Source: Streptomyces europaeiscabiei
GTDB taxonomy: Bacteria > Actinomycetota > Actinomycetes > Streptomycetales > Streptomycetaceae
Assembly: GCF_036346855.1 (NCBI RefSeq)
Contig: NZ_CP107841.1
Span: forward strand, 620,001 to 684,000
Direction: 5' to 3'
Length of the DNA: 64,000 nucleotides
In this document: positions 24,298 through 32,643 of the stretch, piece after piece
Numbering within the stretch: position 1 is the stretch's first letter
How the letters are laid out: each line of letters begins with the position of its first letter
Position numbers and translations under genes: made by a program
Notes under the pieces: generated by a model
Told to the model about the DNA's origin: nothing
What the model saw: only the letters and a program-made list of their open reading frames with translations
The model's database searches: none

Positions 24298-25515
24298 ATG
24301 TCCGAAGACGTGGTGCAGCACACCCGCCCCGGCCCCGCGGCCCCGCCCGACCAGGAGAGAGCGCGGGCGAAGCGGGTCTCGCGGGACCCCTACTTCGACA
24401 ACGCGAAGTACCTCACCATCGTCCTGGTGGCCTGCGGCCACGCGTGGGAGCCGCTGACGTACGGCAGCCGGACCGCGACGGCCGCGTATCTGACCGTCTA
24501 CGCGTTCCACATGCCGGCCTTCGCCCTGATCTCCGGATACTTCTCGCGGAGCTTCGACATGGCGCCCGGCCGGCTGAGGCGGCTGATGACGGGGGTGGTC
24601 CTGCCGTACGTCGTGTTCGAGACGGCGTACACGCTGTTCTACCGGTGGGCGCAGGACGACCCGGGATATCCGCTGAGCCTGCTGGACCCCTGGTACGTGA
24701 TGTGGTTCCTGGTCGCGCTCTTCATCTGGCGGCTGACCACGCCCCTGTGGCTGATGCTGCGACACCCGCTGCCCGTCGCGCTGGGTCTGGCGATGCTGGC
24801 GGCGGTCTCACCGGATCTCGGGGGCGACGTCTCCATCCAGCGCGTGCTGGGCTTCCTGCCGTTCTTCGTGCTGGGTCTCACCCTGCGGGCCGAGCACTTC
24901 GAGCGGCTGCGGACCCGCCGGGTACGCCTGATCCTGCTCCCGGTCGGTCTGGGGGCGTTCGTGGCGGCGTACCGGGTGGCGCCCTGGTTCGACGCGGGCT
25001 GGTTCTACCACCGGGGCAGCGTCACCGGCCAGGGCGTGTCCCGTTGGACGGGTCTGCTGACCACGCCCGCCCTCTTCTGTCTGGCGGTGCTGCTGACGGC
25101 CTGCTTCCTGGCCTGGGTGCCGCGTCGGCAGCTGTGGTTCACGGCGCTGGGCGCGGGCACGATGTACGGCTATCTGCTGCACGGCTTCGTGATCAAGTGG
25201 GCGCGCTTCCGGGACTGGTACGCCGTGGAGTGGCTGCACACCCCGCTCGGGCAGCTCACGGTGACGGCCGTGGCGGTCGGCGGTATCACTCTCCTGTGCA
25301 CCGCGCCCGTGCGGGCCGCGCTCCGCTGTGTCGTCGAACCACGCATGGAGTGGGCGTTCAAGAAGGGCGACGCCGCCCCGCCGGCCAGGACCAAGGACAC
25401 CACTCCCCCGGCGAGCACGGCGGAGAGGTCTCCCCCGGCCGGGGGAGAGGAGACCTCTCCCCCGGCAGGGACGGGCAACGCCACCCCGTCGCCTAGCCGA
25501 GCTCCAGAGTCGTGA
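24298..25515 (+). CDS. Acyltransferase-3 family integral membrane protein
   Basis: 405 residues from ATG 24298 (GGAG 12 bases upstream); ATG 24229, overlapping the deaminase stop, is an alternative. About ten TM helices follow the motif DNAKYLTIVLVACGHAWEPL, whose His is the family's catalytic residue, and AFHMPAFALISGYFSRSF. The family O-acylates sugars or lipids at the membrane, like OafA/WecH. The cytoplasmic tail is a Pro/Thr/Ser/Ala-rich repeat (SPPAGGEE, SPPAGTG) and its DNA encodes a strong nested palindrome. It overlaps the converging GNAT gene by 23 bases. Confidence 0.87.
   Translation: MSEDVVQHTRPGPAAPPDQERARAKRVSRDPYFDNAKYLTIVLVACGHAWEPLTYGSRTATAAYLTVYAFHMPAFALISGYFSRSFDMAPGRLRRLMTGVVLPYVVFETAYTLFYRWAQDDPGYPLSLLDPWYVMWFLVALFIWRLTTPLWLMLRHPLPVALGLAMLAAVSPDLGGDVSIQRVLGFLPFFVLGLTLRAEHFERLRTRRVRLILLPVGLGAFVAAYRVAPWFDAGWFYHRGSVTGQGVSRWTGLLTTPALFCLAVLLTACFLAWVPRRQLWFTALGAGTMYGYLLHGFVIKWARFRDWYAVEWLHTPLGQLTVTAVAVGGITLLCTAPVRAALRCVVEPRMEWAFKKGDAAPPARTKDTTPPASTAERSPPAGGEETSPPAGTGNATPSPSRAPES
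25422..25460. terminator. Nested palindromes at the convergent 3' ends
   Basis: GGAGAGGTCTCC (25422-25433) and GGAGACCTCTCC (25449-25460) are perfect 12-bp arms, and inside them TCTCCCCCGGCCGGGGGAGA (25429-25448) is a perfect 20-bp palindrome, so two alternative hairpins exist. It is inside the acyltransferase coding tail just before the overlapping end of the opposite GNAT gene and may terminate both. Confidence 0.55.
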
Positions 25516-26341
25516 CGCCGAAGACGCGCTCCGCCGCGTGCGGCCGGATCGGGCCGGTGTACATGCGGGCCGTCTCGAAGGACGGTGTGAGCCCGTACTC
25601 CTCGACCAGCGCGACGGCGGCCCTGTTCGGCTCCGGCACGTCGATGGCCAGCTCGCGGCCCGCGGCCTCGGCGGCCAGTCCGGCGAAGAGCGCGCGGGCG
25701 TCCGCGGCGGTGTCGGCGAACAGGGGGCCGATCCGCAGGGCGTCCCGGCCGGGGCGGATGACGCCGTAGCCGGTGAGCCGCCCGTCGACGACCCGCGCGA
25801 GGGCCCGATGTCCGTCGGCGGTCAGCCAGTGCTCCAGGAAGCGGGGGCGGTCGGCCGGGTGGCAGGCGTTGTCGTACGCCGTGAGGGACGCGGGGTCCTC
25901 GACGGGCCGGACACCGTCGGGCACGGCCGCACCGGACACGACGCCCGAGTACCGGAAGGTGCGATGGGCGGGCCCGAAACCGGACTGCCGGTAGTTGTCC
26001 TGCTGGGCGACCACACCGTCGAGGCCGACGGTGCGGTCGCCGGCGTGAGCGAGTGCGGTCTTCCAGGTGGTGAGGCCGTGGCCATGGCCGCGCACATCCG
26101 GGCGGACCAGGTAGAAGCCGAGGAAGGCGTAGTCGTCGCCGTAGGTGACGACGGAGACGGACGAGACCGGTTCCCCGTCGATCCGGCCGATGAAGAAGCC
26201 CTCGGGGTCCTGCGCGAAGAAGCACTCCCGGTCCGAGAGCCCCGGGTTCCAGCCCTCGTCCCCCGCCCATCGGGCGACCACCGCCCAGTCGTCGAGCGTG
26301 GCCCGGGTGACGACGAGGTCCTGATGCCCCGGAGAGGTCAT
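25493..26341 (-). CDS. GNAT-family acetyltransferase (two-domain)
   Basis: 282 residues from ATG 26341 (AAGGAG 9 bases upstream). The N-terminal GNAT domain contains FLGFYLVRPDVRGHGHGLTT (acetyl-CoA loop) and GVVAQQDNYRQSGFGPAHRT. The C-terminal domain (RVVDGRLTGYGVIRPGRDAL, PEPNRAAVALVEEYGLTPSF) is a second, degenerate copy of the kind annotated as YitH/HolE-like. Substrate unknown. It shares a 330-base divergent promoter region with the secreted peptidase gene. Confidence 0.84.
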   Translation of the reverse strand: MTSPGHQDLVVTRATLDDWAVVARWAGDEGWNPGLSDRECFFAQDPEGFFIGRIDGEPVSSVSVVTYGDDYAFLGFYLVRPDVRGHGHGLTTWKTALAHAGDRTVGLDGVVAQQDNYRQSGFGPAHRTFRYSGVVSGAAVPDGVRPVEDPASLTAYDNACHPADRPRFLEHWLTADGHRALARVVDGRLTGYGVIRPGRDALRIGPLFADTAADARALFAGLAAEAAGRELAIDVPEPNRAAVALVEEYGLTPSFETARMYTGPIRPHAAERVFGVTTLELG

Positions 26342-26671
26342 CTCTGCGCTCCTTCGCTGACGTCGCGAGTGCGCGGCCGCCGGGCGGCCGCGGGGGTGCG
26401 GTGGTCGGCCGCACCCCCGCTGCATCCTCGCCGAAGCCCGATCACGTCCGCGACGCCGGAAACGGCCGACCTCTGCGGGCGTCCGGCCGGTCCGACGGTC
26501 CGGTTCACGCGTACGAGCGACCCGCCCACAGCCGTCGTAGGGCATGGGCGCGGCGCAGGGTACGGCACGTTCGTCCGGTCCGCCCGCTGGGAGGCGTGGC
26601 CGCGAGGGGCCGCCTATGGTGATCCGGGGGTTGTCCCCGGTCGCCCCGGCCGGGTGTCCCTGGAGGCACGC
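26342..26671. promoter_or_regulatory. Divergent intergenic region, GNAT / secreted peptidase
   Basis: 330 bases with no plausible gene. A -10-like TATGGT near 26612 precedes the peptidase start by ~55 bases, and AAGGAG at the left edge serves the GNAT gene. I see no other clear operator. Confidence 0.4.
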
Positions 26672-28312
26672 ATGCGGTCCACGCACAGACGGCGCCCGCT
26701 CGCCGGAGCCACGGTCGCGGTGCTGGCCCTGCTGGGGGCCGGGCTGCCGACCACGGTGGCGGGCGCCGACAAGAAGCAGGACGACACGCAGGCCGATCTG
26801 ACCCGCTTCTACCGCCAGAAGATCAAGTGGTCGAAGTGCGAGGGCACGGAGATGCCCAAGGATCTGCGGTGCGGCAAGGTCACCGTGCCGCTCGACTACA
26901 CCCGGCCCAAGGCCGGCACCCTCGACCTGGCCATGGCCCGCTACCGGGGCACCGGCGACCCGCGCGGCTCGCTGCTGCTGAACTTCGGCGGCCCCGGCGG
27001 CCCGGGGGTCCCCGAGCTCGCCTACGGCGGCGCGGACTTCATGGACCTCACCAACGCCTACGACCTGGTCTCCTTCGATCCGCGCGGCGTGGGCCGCTCC
27101 TCCCCCGTGAGCTGCGGCGACGGCACCGACGAGGCACTGGAGGCGACCGACGACGGGGACGACGCGAACAACCCGCAGACCGCGCTCAAGCAGCTGCGGC
27201 GGGCCGCCGCCGCGTGCAGGAAGAACTCCGGCCCCGTGCTCCCGTACATAGGCACCCTCAACGCCTCACGCGACCTGGACGTGATGCGCGCCGCCCTGGG
27301 GGACAAGAAACTCAACTACCTCGGCTTCTCCTACGGGACCCGGCTCGGCGCGGTGTACGCGGCGCAGTTCCCCGAGAAGGTGGGCCGGATGGTCCTCGAC
27401 GGGGTGGACACCCTCACCGAACCGCTGAGCGAGCAGGGTCTGGTGGGTGCCGCGGGCCAGCAGACCGCGCTGGAGGACTACCTCGACGCATGCACCGAGG
27501 AGCTGACGTGCCCGTTCGGACAGGACTCCCGCTCGGCCCGTGAGCAGGTCGTCGCGCTGGTCCACTCGCTGGACGAGTACCCCGTGCCGTCGGACTTCGG
27601 GCAGGACTTCACGGGCCAGGACCTGGTGGGCGCCATCAGTCACGCCCTCTACAGCGAACAGATGTGGCCCCTGCTCACGCAGGCGCTCAACATGCTCGTC
27701 CACGACGGCGACACCCGGGGCGTCATCGCGCTCACGGGCGGCGGCTTCGCCCCGCCGAGCGTCCCGTACCGCTCCCCCTCGGCCCCCTCCCGCCCGCACG
27801 AGCCTTCCGAGCCCAGTACGTCCGGCACACCGACTCCGCACGCCGGCCTCGTCGACGTCGAGAAGGTCCCGCTGGACAACCTTCCCGCCGCGCTCATGGC
27901 GATCAACTGCGCCGACGACCCCGACCGGCCCACCGCCAAGAAGATCACCGACAACCTGGAGGACCTGCGCGCGGCCTACGAGGAGGCCTCCCCCGTGTTC
28001 GGTCCGTACCGGCTCGCCCAGGTGCTGATGTGCTACGGCCGTCCGGCGGGCACCGACTTCATCCGCGACGAGGTGCGGGACGTCGACACTCCGAAGATGC
28101 TGCTCGTGGGCACCCGGGGCGACCCGGCCACCCCCTACCGCTGGACCGTGGAGACGGCGAAGCGGCTCGGCTCCTCGGCCGTCGTCCTCGACAACAAGGG
28201 CAAGGGGCACACCGGGTACGGATCGTCGAAGTGCGTGAACGAGAAGGTCGACGACTTTCTGCTGTTCGGAACGCTGCCGGACCACGGAAGTTCCTGCGGA
28301 GCCGACGATTGA
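26672..28312 (+). CDS. Secreted tripeptidyl aminopeptidase-like alpha/beta hydrolase
   Basis: 546 residues from ATG 26672 (TGGAGG upstream). An N-terminal Sec-type signal (RRRPLAGATVAVLALLGAGL then TTVAGA) predicts export. The mature part is the S33-related TAP fold: oxyanion loop NFGGPGGPG, DPRGVGRSSP, nucleophile in GFSYGTRLGAVYAAQ, and a C-terminal TAP-like domain with LVGTRGDPATPYRW (Asp) and GKGHTGY (His). These enzymes release N-terminal tri- or dipeptides from extracellular proteins in Streptomyces. A Ser/Pro-rich insert (~365-385) precedes the C-terminal domain. Several Cys pairs suit a secreted enzyme. Confidence 0.9.
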   Translation: MRSTHRRRPLAGATVAVLALLGAGLPTTVAGADKKQDDTQADLTRFYRQKIKWSKCEGTEMPKDLRCGKVTVPLDYTRPKAGTLDLAMARYRGTGDPRGSLLLNFGGPGGPGVPELAYGGADFMDLTNAYDLVSFDPRGVGRSSPVSCGDGTDEALEATDDGDDANNPQTALKQLRRAAAACRKNSGPVLPYIGTLNASRDLDVMRAALGDKKLNYLGFSYGTRLGAVYAAQFPEKVGRMVLDGVDTLTEPLSEQGLVGAAGQQTALEDYLDACTEELTCPFGQDSRSAREQVVALVHSLDEYPVPSDFGQDFTGQDLVGAISHALYSEQMWPLLTQALNMLVHDGDTRGVIALTGGGFAPPSVPYRSPSAPSRPHEPSEPSTSGTPTPHAGLVDVEKVPLDNLPAALMAINCADDPDRPTAKKITDNLEDLRAAYEEASPVFGPYRLAQVLMCYGRPAGTDFIRDEVRDVDTPKMLLVGTRGDPATPYRWTVETAKRLGSSAVVLDNKGKGHTGYGSSKCVNEKVDDFLLFGTLPDHGSSCGADD

Positions 28313-28319
28313 GCATCGG

Positions 28320-28332
28320 GCGTGTAACACGC
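28320..28332. promoter_or_regulatory. Short odd palindrome before the DUF4232 gene
   Basis: GCGTGTAACACGC is a perfect palindrome around a central A, 8 bases after the peptidase stop and ~105 bases before the DUF4232 start. It could be a small operator. Confidence 0.3.
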
Positions 28333-28436
28333 ACGGGTTCGGTACAACCACGCGCGCACCCCGCGCGTCAAACTGGGCAGACGTCACCTTTGTGCGTGCC
28401 GTACCCGTACGTGACCAAAACTGGGGGATTCCACCG

Positions 28437-28976
28437 ATGCGTATTCGTTCCTTCCTCACCGGCTCGACCGTGGCCGCCGCCGGCGCCGCGCTGCTCCTCG
28501 CCGCCGCCCCGCAGGGTCTGGCCGCCCAGCCCGCCGCACCCGCCGCGAAGACCCCGGTCTGCAAGGCGAAGGTCCTCAAGCTGGGGGCCAAGCAGTCGAA
28601 GGACGCGCGGGTCGTGCACATCAGCGTCAAGAACACCGGCACCCGCACCTGCACGATCGACCGCCTTCCCGTCGTCACCTTCGGCGACCTCGACGGGGCG
28701 GCCCTGCCGGTGCCCTCGGGCGAGAGCGGTCCGTACAAGGTCGGCGCGGGCAAGACGGTCTACGCGGCGGTCCGTACGATCGCCGACCTCAAGGACCCCG
28801 AGGCGCGTCGCGTCGGCACGATCACCGTGTCGGCCAATCCCAACCTCAACGGCCGGACGTTCACCGCGAAGCAGCTGGGTTCGAGCAAGAAGATCAAGGT
28901 CTGGGAGCCGGTGACGACCTGGTGGAAGCCGTCCAAGGCCGCCGCCGACAAGGCGCTGGAGAACGAAGTCGGCTGA
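28437..28976 (+). CDS. Secreted DUF4232-like protein
   Basis: 179 residues from ATG 28437. The signal peptide is FLTGSTVAAAGAALLLAAAP with a likely cleavage after the Ala-rich stretch. The mature domain has two Cys (VCKAKV and TRTCTID) that probably form a disulfide, and beta-strand patterns VVHISVKNTGTRTCTIDRLP and VYAAVRTI typical of the DUF4232 immunoglobulin-like fold. Function unknown; extracellular. It ends at a strong terminator hairpin. Confidence 0.8.
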   Translation: MRIRSFLTGSTVAAAGAALLLAAAPQGLAAQPAAPAAKTPVCKAKVLKLGAKQSKDARVVHISVKNTGTRTCTIDRLPVVTFGDLDGAALPVPSGESGPYKVGAGKTVYAAVRTIADLKDPEARRVGTITVSANPNLNGRTFTAKQLGSSKKIKVWEPVTTWWKPSKAAADKALENEVG

Positions 28977-29003
28977 CCTCCGCAGCGGCCGCGCGGCACC
29001 GAT

Positions 29004-29047
29004 GAGCCCGTCGGCGCGCACCTTCACCGGTGCGCACCGGCGGGCTC
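29004..29047. terminator. Strong hairpin terminator after the DUF4232 gene
   Basis: Two 19-base arms (29004-29022 and 29029-29047) beginning GAGCCCG and ending CGGGCTC pair with two mismatches around the loop TTCACC. It starts 27 bases after the DUF4232 stop. Confidence 0.8.
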
Positions 29048-29139
29048 GCTCCCTGTCCTGCGCGGACCGCCGCAGCCGCGCGCACCGGGGCCGGATTACC
29101 CCAAATGCCCGACACGCGAATCGGTCCTATCGTGAAGTC

Positions 29140-30255
29140 ATGGAGCATGCCCTCAGTTCCGCGACCCTCACCGAACTGCGCCGCCCGCGGCCCTACCCCG
29201 CGGTGTCGGTGCTGACACCGACCCACCGCAGGGAACCCGAGAACGCCCAGGATCCGGTCCGGCTGCGCAATGTGGTGGCCGAGGCGAAGAAGCGACTGGA
29301 GCGTGACCCCGCGGTCACCCGGGAACGGCGCAACGACGTCGTCCGACAGCTGGACCAGGCGCTGGCCGAGGTGGACCTGACACACGCCGAGGACGGACTG
29401 GTGATCTTCGCGGCCCCCGGTGAGCACCGGGTCTGGTCGCTGGCCCGTCCGGTACCGGAGCGTGTGGTGCTCTCGGACACCTTCCTCACCCGGAACCTGG
29501 TGGCCGCGCAGGCCGCCGAGCGGCCGTTCTGGGTGCTCTCGGTCTCCTCCGACCGGGTCACCCTGTGGAACGGCGCCGGCGACCGCGTCACCGAGGCGCA
29601 CACGGGCGGATTCCCGCTGACCAGGGAGCGCGACAACTTCGACGCCGAACGCCAGGAGCGGACCGGCGACCTGCCGTCCACCTTCCGCGACGAGGACACC
29701 CGCCACTTCCTGCGCGACGCCGACACCGCGCTGGCCCGGGTGCTGCGCGCGCAGCAAGGGCCCCTCTATGTCACCGGGGAGACGGCGGCACTGTCCCTGC
29801 TCGACGAGATCGGCACGGTGACCAAGGACGCCATCCACATCCCGCACGGCGGTCTGGCGCACGGCACCCCGGACGCCGTGTGGCAGGCGGTCCGGCCCCT
29901 GGTCGCCGCCGAGGACCGCCGGAACGTCGACACCGTGGCCCGGCAGCTCGAAACGGCGCGCGGCCACAAGGCGTTCGCGGGCAGCGTCGACGAGATCTGG
30001 CAGAACGCGCAGCAGGGCCGCATCCAGCTCCTGGCCGTCGAGGAGAACTACCGGACGGTGGTCCGGGCCGACGGTGACAGCGGGGGCGGAGGGGGCGGCC
30101 ACCTCGTGCCGGCCGAGAGCGGCGACCTCCACGTCCGCGAGGACATCGTGGACGAGATCGTCGAACGGTGTCTGGACACCGGCGCCGAGGTCCGCTTCGT
30201 CCCCGACGGCACACTCGGCGACGCCCGGGGCATCGCGGGCGTCCTGCGCTACTGA
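29140..30255 (+). CDS. baeRF (bacterial eRF1/Pelota-like) family protein
   Basis: 371 residues from ATG 29140. CCTATC lies close before the ATG and no ribosome site is visible, so the transcript may be leaderless. The start AVSVLTPTHRREPENAQDPV, the central strand LVIFAAPGEHRVWSLARPVP and the C-terminal VDEIVERCLDTGAEVRFVPD match actinobacterial baeRF proteins, homologues of archaeo-eukaryotic release factors thought to act on stalled ribosomes. A run of six glycines (~315, HLVP following) sits in a loop; I cannot equate it with a catalytic GGQ. Older annotations often call these chemotaxis proteins without support. Confidence 0.65.
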   Translation: MEHALSSATLTELRRPRPYPAVSVLTPTHRREPENAQDPVRLRNVVAEAKKRLERDPAVTRERRNDVVRQLDQALAEVDLTHAEDGLVIFAAPGEHRVWSLARPVPERVVLSDTFLTRNLVAAQAAERPFWVLSVSSDRVTLWNGAGDRVTEAHTGGFPLTRERDNFDAERQERTGDLPSTFRDEDTRHFLRDADTALARVLRAQQGPLYVTGETAALSLLDEIGTVTKDAIHIPHGGLAHGTPDAVWQAVRPLVAAEDRRNVDTVARQLETARGHKAFAGSVDEIWQNAQQGRIQLLAVEENYRTVVRADGDSGGGGGGHLVPAESGDLHVREDIVDEIVERCLDTGAEVRFVPDGTLGDARGIAGVLRY

Positions 30256-30294
30256 GCCGGGCCCGCGCGCACCGAGGTACCGGCCGGCCGGGGG

Positions 30295-30708
30295 TCAGAC
30301 ACCGCCGAGAAGCGACGTCAGGCCCCGGTCGAGCGCCGGGCCCAGCTCCTCTCTTCCAGCGGCGACGACGGCGTAGCTGCGCAGCAGGAAGCGCTGGAGG
30401 GCCGCCTTCTCGAACCGGAGCAGGGCCGTGCCGTACGGGGAGTGCAGTTCGACAACCGTGCGGAAGCGGCCGCAGGGCCAGATCTGCACGTCGCCGGCGC
30501 CGGCGGGCGCCTGCACCCCCTTCTCCAGCAGGTCACGGGAGAAGGTCCAGGTCACCATCGAACCGTTGAGGGAGATGTCGGCCGGGAAGTCGAGGTGCAC
30601 GGCCAGCGGATCGTCGGAGGAATAGCGCAGGCTCGCGGGCACCGGGACCTCCCGGTCCTCGGCGGTGACGAGGAGCGCGCGGGCGGGCTGTTCCAGCGTG
30701 ACGGTCAT
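30295..30708 (-). CDS. SsgA-like protein (SALP), sporulation/cell-division regulator
   Basis: 137 residues from ATG 30708 (GGAG 8 bases upstream). Family features are PASLRYSSDDPLAVHLDFPA, VTWTFSRDLLEKGVQAPAG, GDVQIWPCG and LLRFEKAALQRFLLRSYAVV. SALPs occur only in morphologically complex actinomycetes and steer septum placement and spore-wall synthesis. Which member (SsgA-G) this is cannot be decided here. A GTGA-N6-TCAC element resembling BldD boxes lies ~118 bases upstream. It converges on the baeRF-like gene with 39 bases between them. Confidence 0.9.
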   Translation of the reverse strand: MTVTLEQPARALLVTAEDREVPVPASLRYSSDDPLAVHLDFPADISLNGSMVTWTFSRDLLEKGVQAPAGAGDVQIWPCGRFRTVVELHSPYGTALLRFEKAALQRFLLRSYAVVAAGREELGPALDRGLTSLLGGV

Positions 30709-31187
30709 GAACGGTCTCCGTTTCGGGTGAAGCTCTTCCTGCGATGCGGGCCGGCCGATGCGCCGACGTGCCTTCTCGACCTCGCGGAGGGCTTTCGCAT
30801 GACGCGGCTTCCTGGATTCACTCCTGTGACCCATATCACTCCCACCCAGGCTCCGGATGCGCCCGGAGGTGCCGGTGCGGCCGGACGCGCACAGGCCCGC
30901 TCCATGGAATCGAGCGGGCTCGTACATATGCCCCTCGAACACGGGAATGAAAGACAGGTGAAGGCGGTCGACGGTCCGTCAAGTCGCGTACGATTCCTAC
31001 GACTTGGACCCCCGGGACGCGTACCGCCCCGCAGTGGACAACCCCAACTGCAAGGACGGTGGCATATGCCAGAAGCACCACCGCATCGTGTCTTGCCAAA
31101 TCCCTTACAGCGCGTCGCGGCCTGTGCAACAGTCGTAATCGGCCCTTACGTCAGCGTTGGTCGTACCGTCCCCCATCGGAGTACGTG
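30709..31187. promoter_or_regulatory. Divergent region between the SsgA-like and phosphatase genes
   Basis: 479 bases. On the minus-strand side AGTGATATGGGTCAC (30826-30840 as its complement) fits the BldD-type AGTGA-Nn-TCAC pattern. On the plus-strand side CAAGTCG (30980-30986) and CGACTTG (31000-31006) form a dyad with a 13-base spacer. A 40-codon upstream frame at 31066-31188 is listed separately. Confidence 0.4.
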
Positions 31188-31188
31188 A
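31066..31188 (+). CDS. Possible small upstream peptide coupled to the phosphatase gene
   Basis: A 40-residue frame from ATG 31066 (purine-rich GGACGGTGG upstream) with a hydrophobic stretch VAACATVVIGPYVSVG. Its TGA overlaps the phosphatase ATG as TGATG, an arrangement typical of translational coupling. I know no homologue. It could instead be untranslated leader. Confidence 0.3.
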   Translation: MPEAPPHRVLPNPLQRVAACATVVIGPYVSVGRTVPHRST

Positions 31189-32618
31189 TGCCGTCCCATC
31201 TCTCTGCGGATCGCCCCGCCGCCCAGCCGCCCCAGCGGGGCACGGTCGACGCGCTCATCTCGCAGACGCGGCGGCTGCGTGGCGACGTGGACGCCGTCCG
31301 GCGCGACGCGCCCGCCGACGAAGAGGACCCCGAGGTCCGCTGGCAGCGGGCACTCTGCGATCTGGCGCTGCACCAACTCAGCGACCTCGACGACCACTTG
31401 GCCCAGCTGCGGGACGGCCCGGCCCTGCCGCCGGCCCCCGCGCCCACGGCGGGCCCCCCGGTCGCGCAACCCCCCAAGCCCCGGCCGGCCTCACTGCTCA
31501 GCCGGGTCGGCAGCGCCGAGTGGAACCTGCTGACGGACGAGGCCAGCTGGTCCGGGGAGCTGTATCAGATCCTCGGCCGCGACCCGGCCGCGCCGCCACT
31601 CACCCTCGACGAACTGCCGTCGCTGGTGCTCGACGAGGACCGGCCGAAGCTGACCGCGATGGTCACGGACTGTCTGATCGACGCCAAGCGCATCGACGGG
31701 GAGTTCCGCATCGTGCTCCCCGACGGCGGGACGCGCACCGTGCACATGATGGGCGAGCCCGTGCTCGACGACGACGGCGGCACGGCCTCGATGTGGGCCG
31801 TCCTGCGCGACGTCAGCGAACTGCGGCGCAGCCAGCGGGCGGAGAGCGAGACCCGTGACTCGCTGCACCGCCAGCGGCACATCGCGCAGACCGAGCACCG
31901 GATCGCGGTCGAGCTGCAGGAGGCCGTGCTGCCGCCTTGGCGCGGCTCCCTGCGGCTCCCGCAACAGGGCCCCGAGAAACTGGACCTGGCGGCCCACTAT
32001 CTGCCCTGTTCGACCAGCGCGCTGATCGGTGGCGACTGGTACGACGCCCTCGAACTGCCGGACGGTGAAAGCCTGTTGAGCGTCGGTGACCTCACCGGGC
32101 ACGGCGTCACCGTCACCTCGGGCATGGCCATGCTGATCGGCGCGCTGCGCGGTATGGCGATGGCGGGCACCGAGCCGGGCCGGCTGATGGCCTGCCTCAA
32201 CCAGTTACTGGACACCACCGTGCAACCGGCCCTCGGCAGCGCCGTCTGCTGCCGCTACCGGCCGGCGACCCGCACCCTCGTGTGGGCGCAGGCAGGGCAC
32301 CCCGCCCCGCTGCTGTTCCGCGACGGGACGGGGCGCGTGCTGACATCGCCGGACGGCGTCCTGCTGGGAGCGACCTCGGGTGCCGTGTACGGGCAGGCCG
32401 AAGTGACGCTCGAACAGGGCGACCTGCTGCTCCTGCACACCGATGGACTGGTCCCCCGGCGGGGAGGAGAGGCAGCCGTGCAGCGGCTGTTGGACCTGGC
32501 CCCACGGTTCGGCGAGGCGCGTACGGCCCAGGAGTGTGTACGGACGGTGGTGGAGGAGTTCGGCGAGGCGGAGCGGGCGGACGACGCCTGCGTGCTTGTC
32601 GCCAGGGTCAGCTCCTGA
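31188..32618 (+). CDS. PAS-PP2C (RsbU-type) serine phosphatase
   Basis: 476 residues from ATG 31188 (GGAG 9 bases upstream). After a charged, Pro-rich N-terminus a PAS-like sensor domain (~105-225: SAEWNLLTDEASWSGELYQI, FRIVLPDGGTRTVHMMGEPV) and a short coiled helix lead to the PPM/SpoIIE catalytic domain (~265-470): LIGGDWYDALELPDG and VGDLTGHGVT carry the metal-binding Asp residues, with LLLLHTDGLVPRRGGEA and ADDACVLVAR at the end. Such enzymes dephosphorylate anti-anti-sigma factors in stress and development control. No cognate STAS or HATPase gene is nearby. Confidence 0.92.
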   Translation: MPSHLSADRPAAQPPQRGTVDALISQTRRLRGDVDAVRRDAPADEEDPEVRWQRALCDLALHQLSDLDDHLAQLRDGPALPPAPAPTAGPPVAQPPKPRPASLLSRVGSAEWNLLTDEASWSGELYQILGRDPAAPPLTLDELPSLVLDEDRPKLTAMVTDCLIDAKRIDGEFRIVLPDGGTRTVHMMGEPVLDDDGGTASMWAVLRDVSELRRSQRAESETRDSLHRQRHIAQTEHRIAVELQEAVLPPWRGSLRLPQQGPEKLDLAAHYLPCSTSALIGGDWYDALELPDGESLLSVGDLTGHGVTVTSGMAMLIGALRGMAMAGTEPGRLMACLNQLLDTTVQPALGSAVCCRYRPATRTLVWAQAGHPAPLLFRDGTGRVLTSPDGVLLGATSGAVYGQAEVTLEQGDLLLLHTDGLVPRRGGEAAVQRLLDLAPRFGEARTAQECVRTVVEEFGEAERADDACVLVARVSS

Positions 32619-32643
32619 CGGCCCGAGGGCCGTTTCCCGGCGG

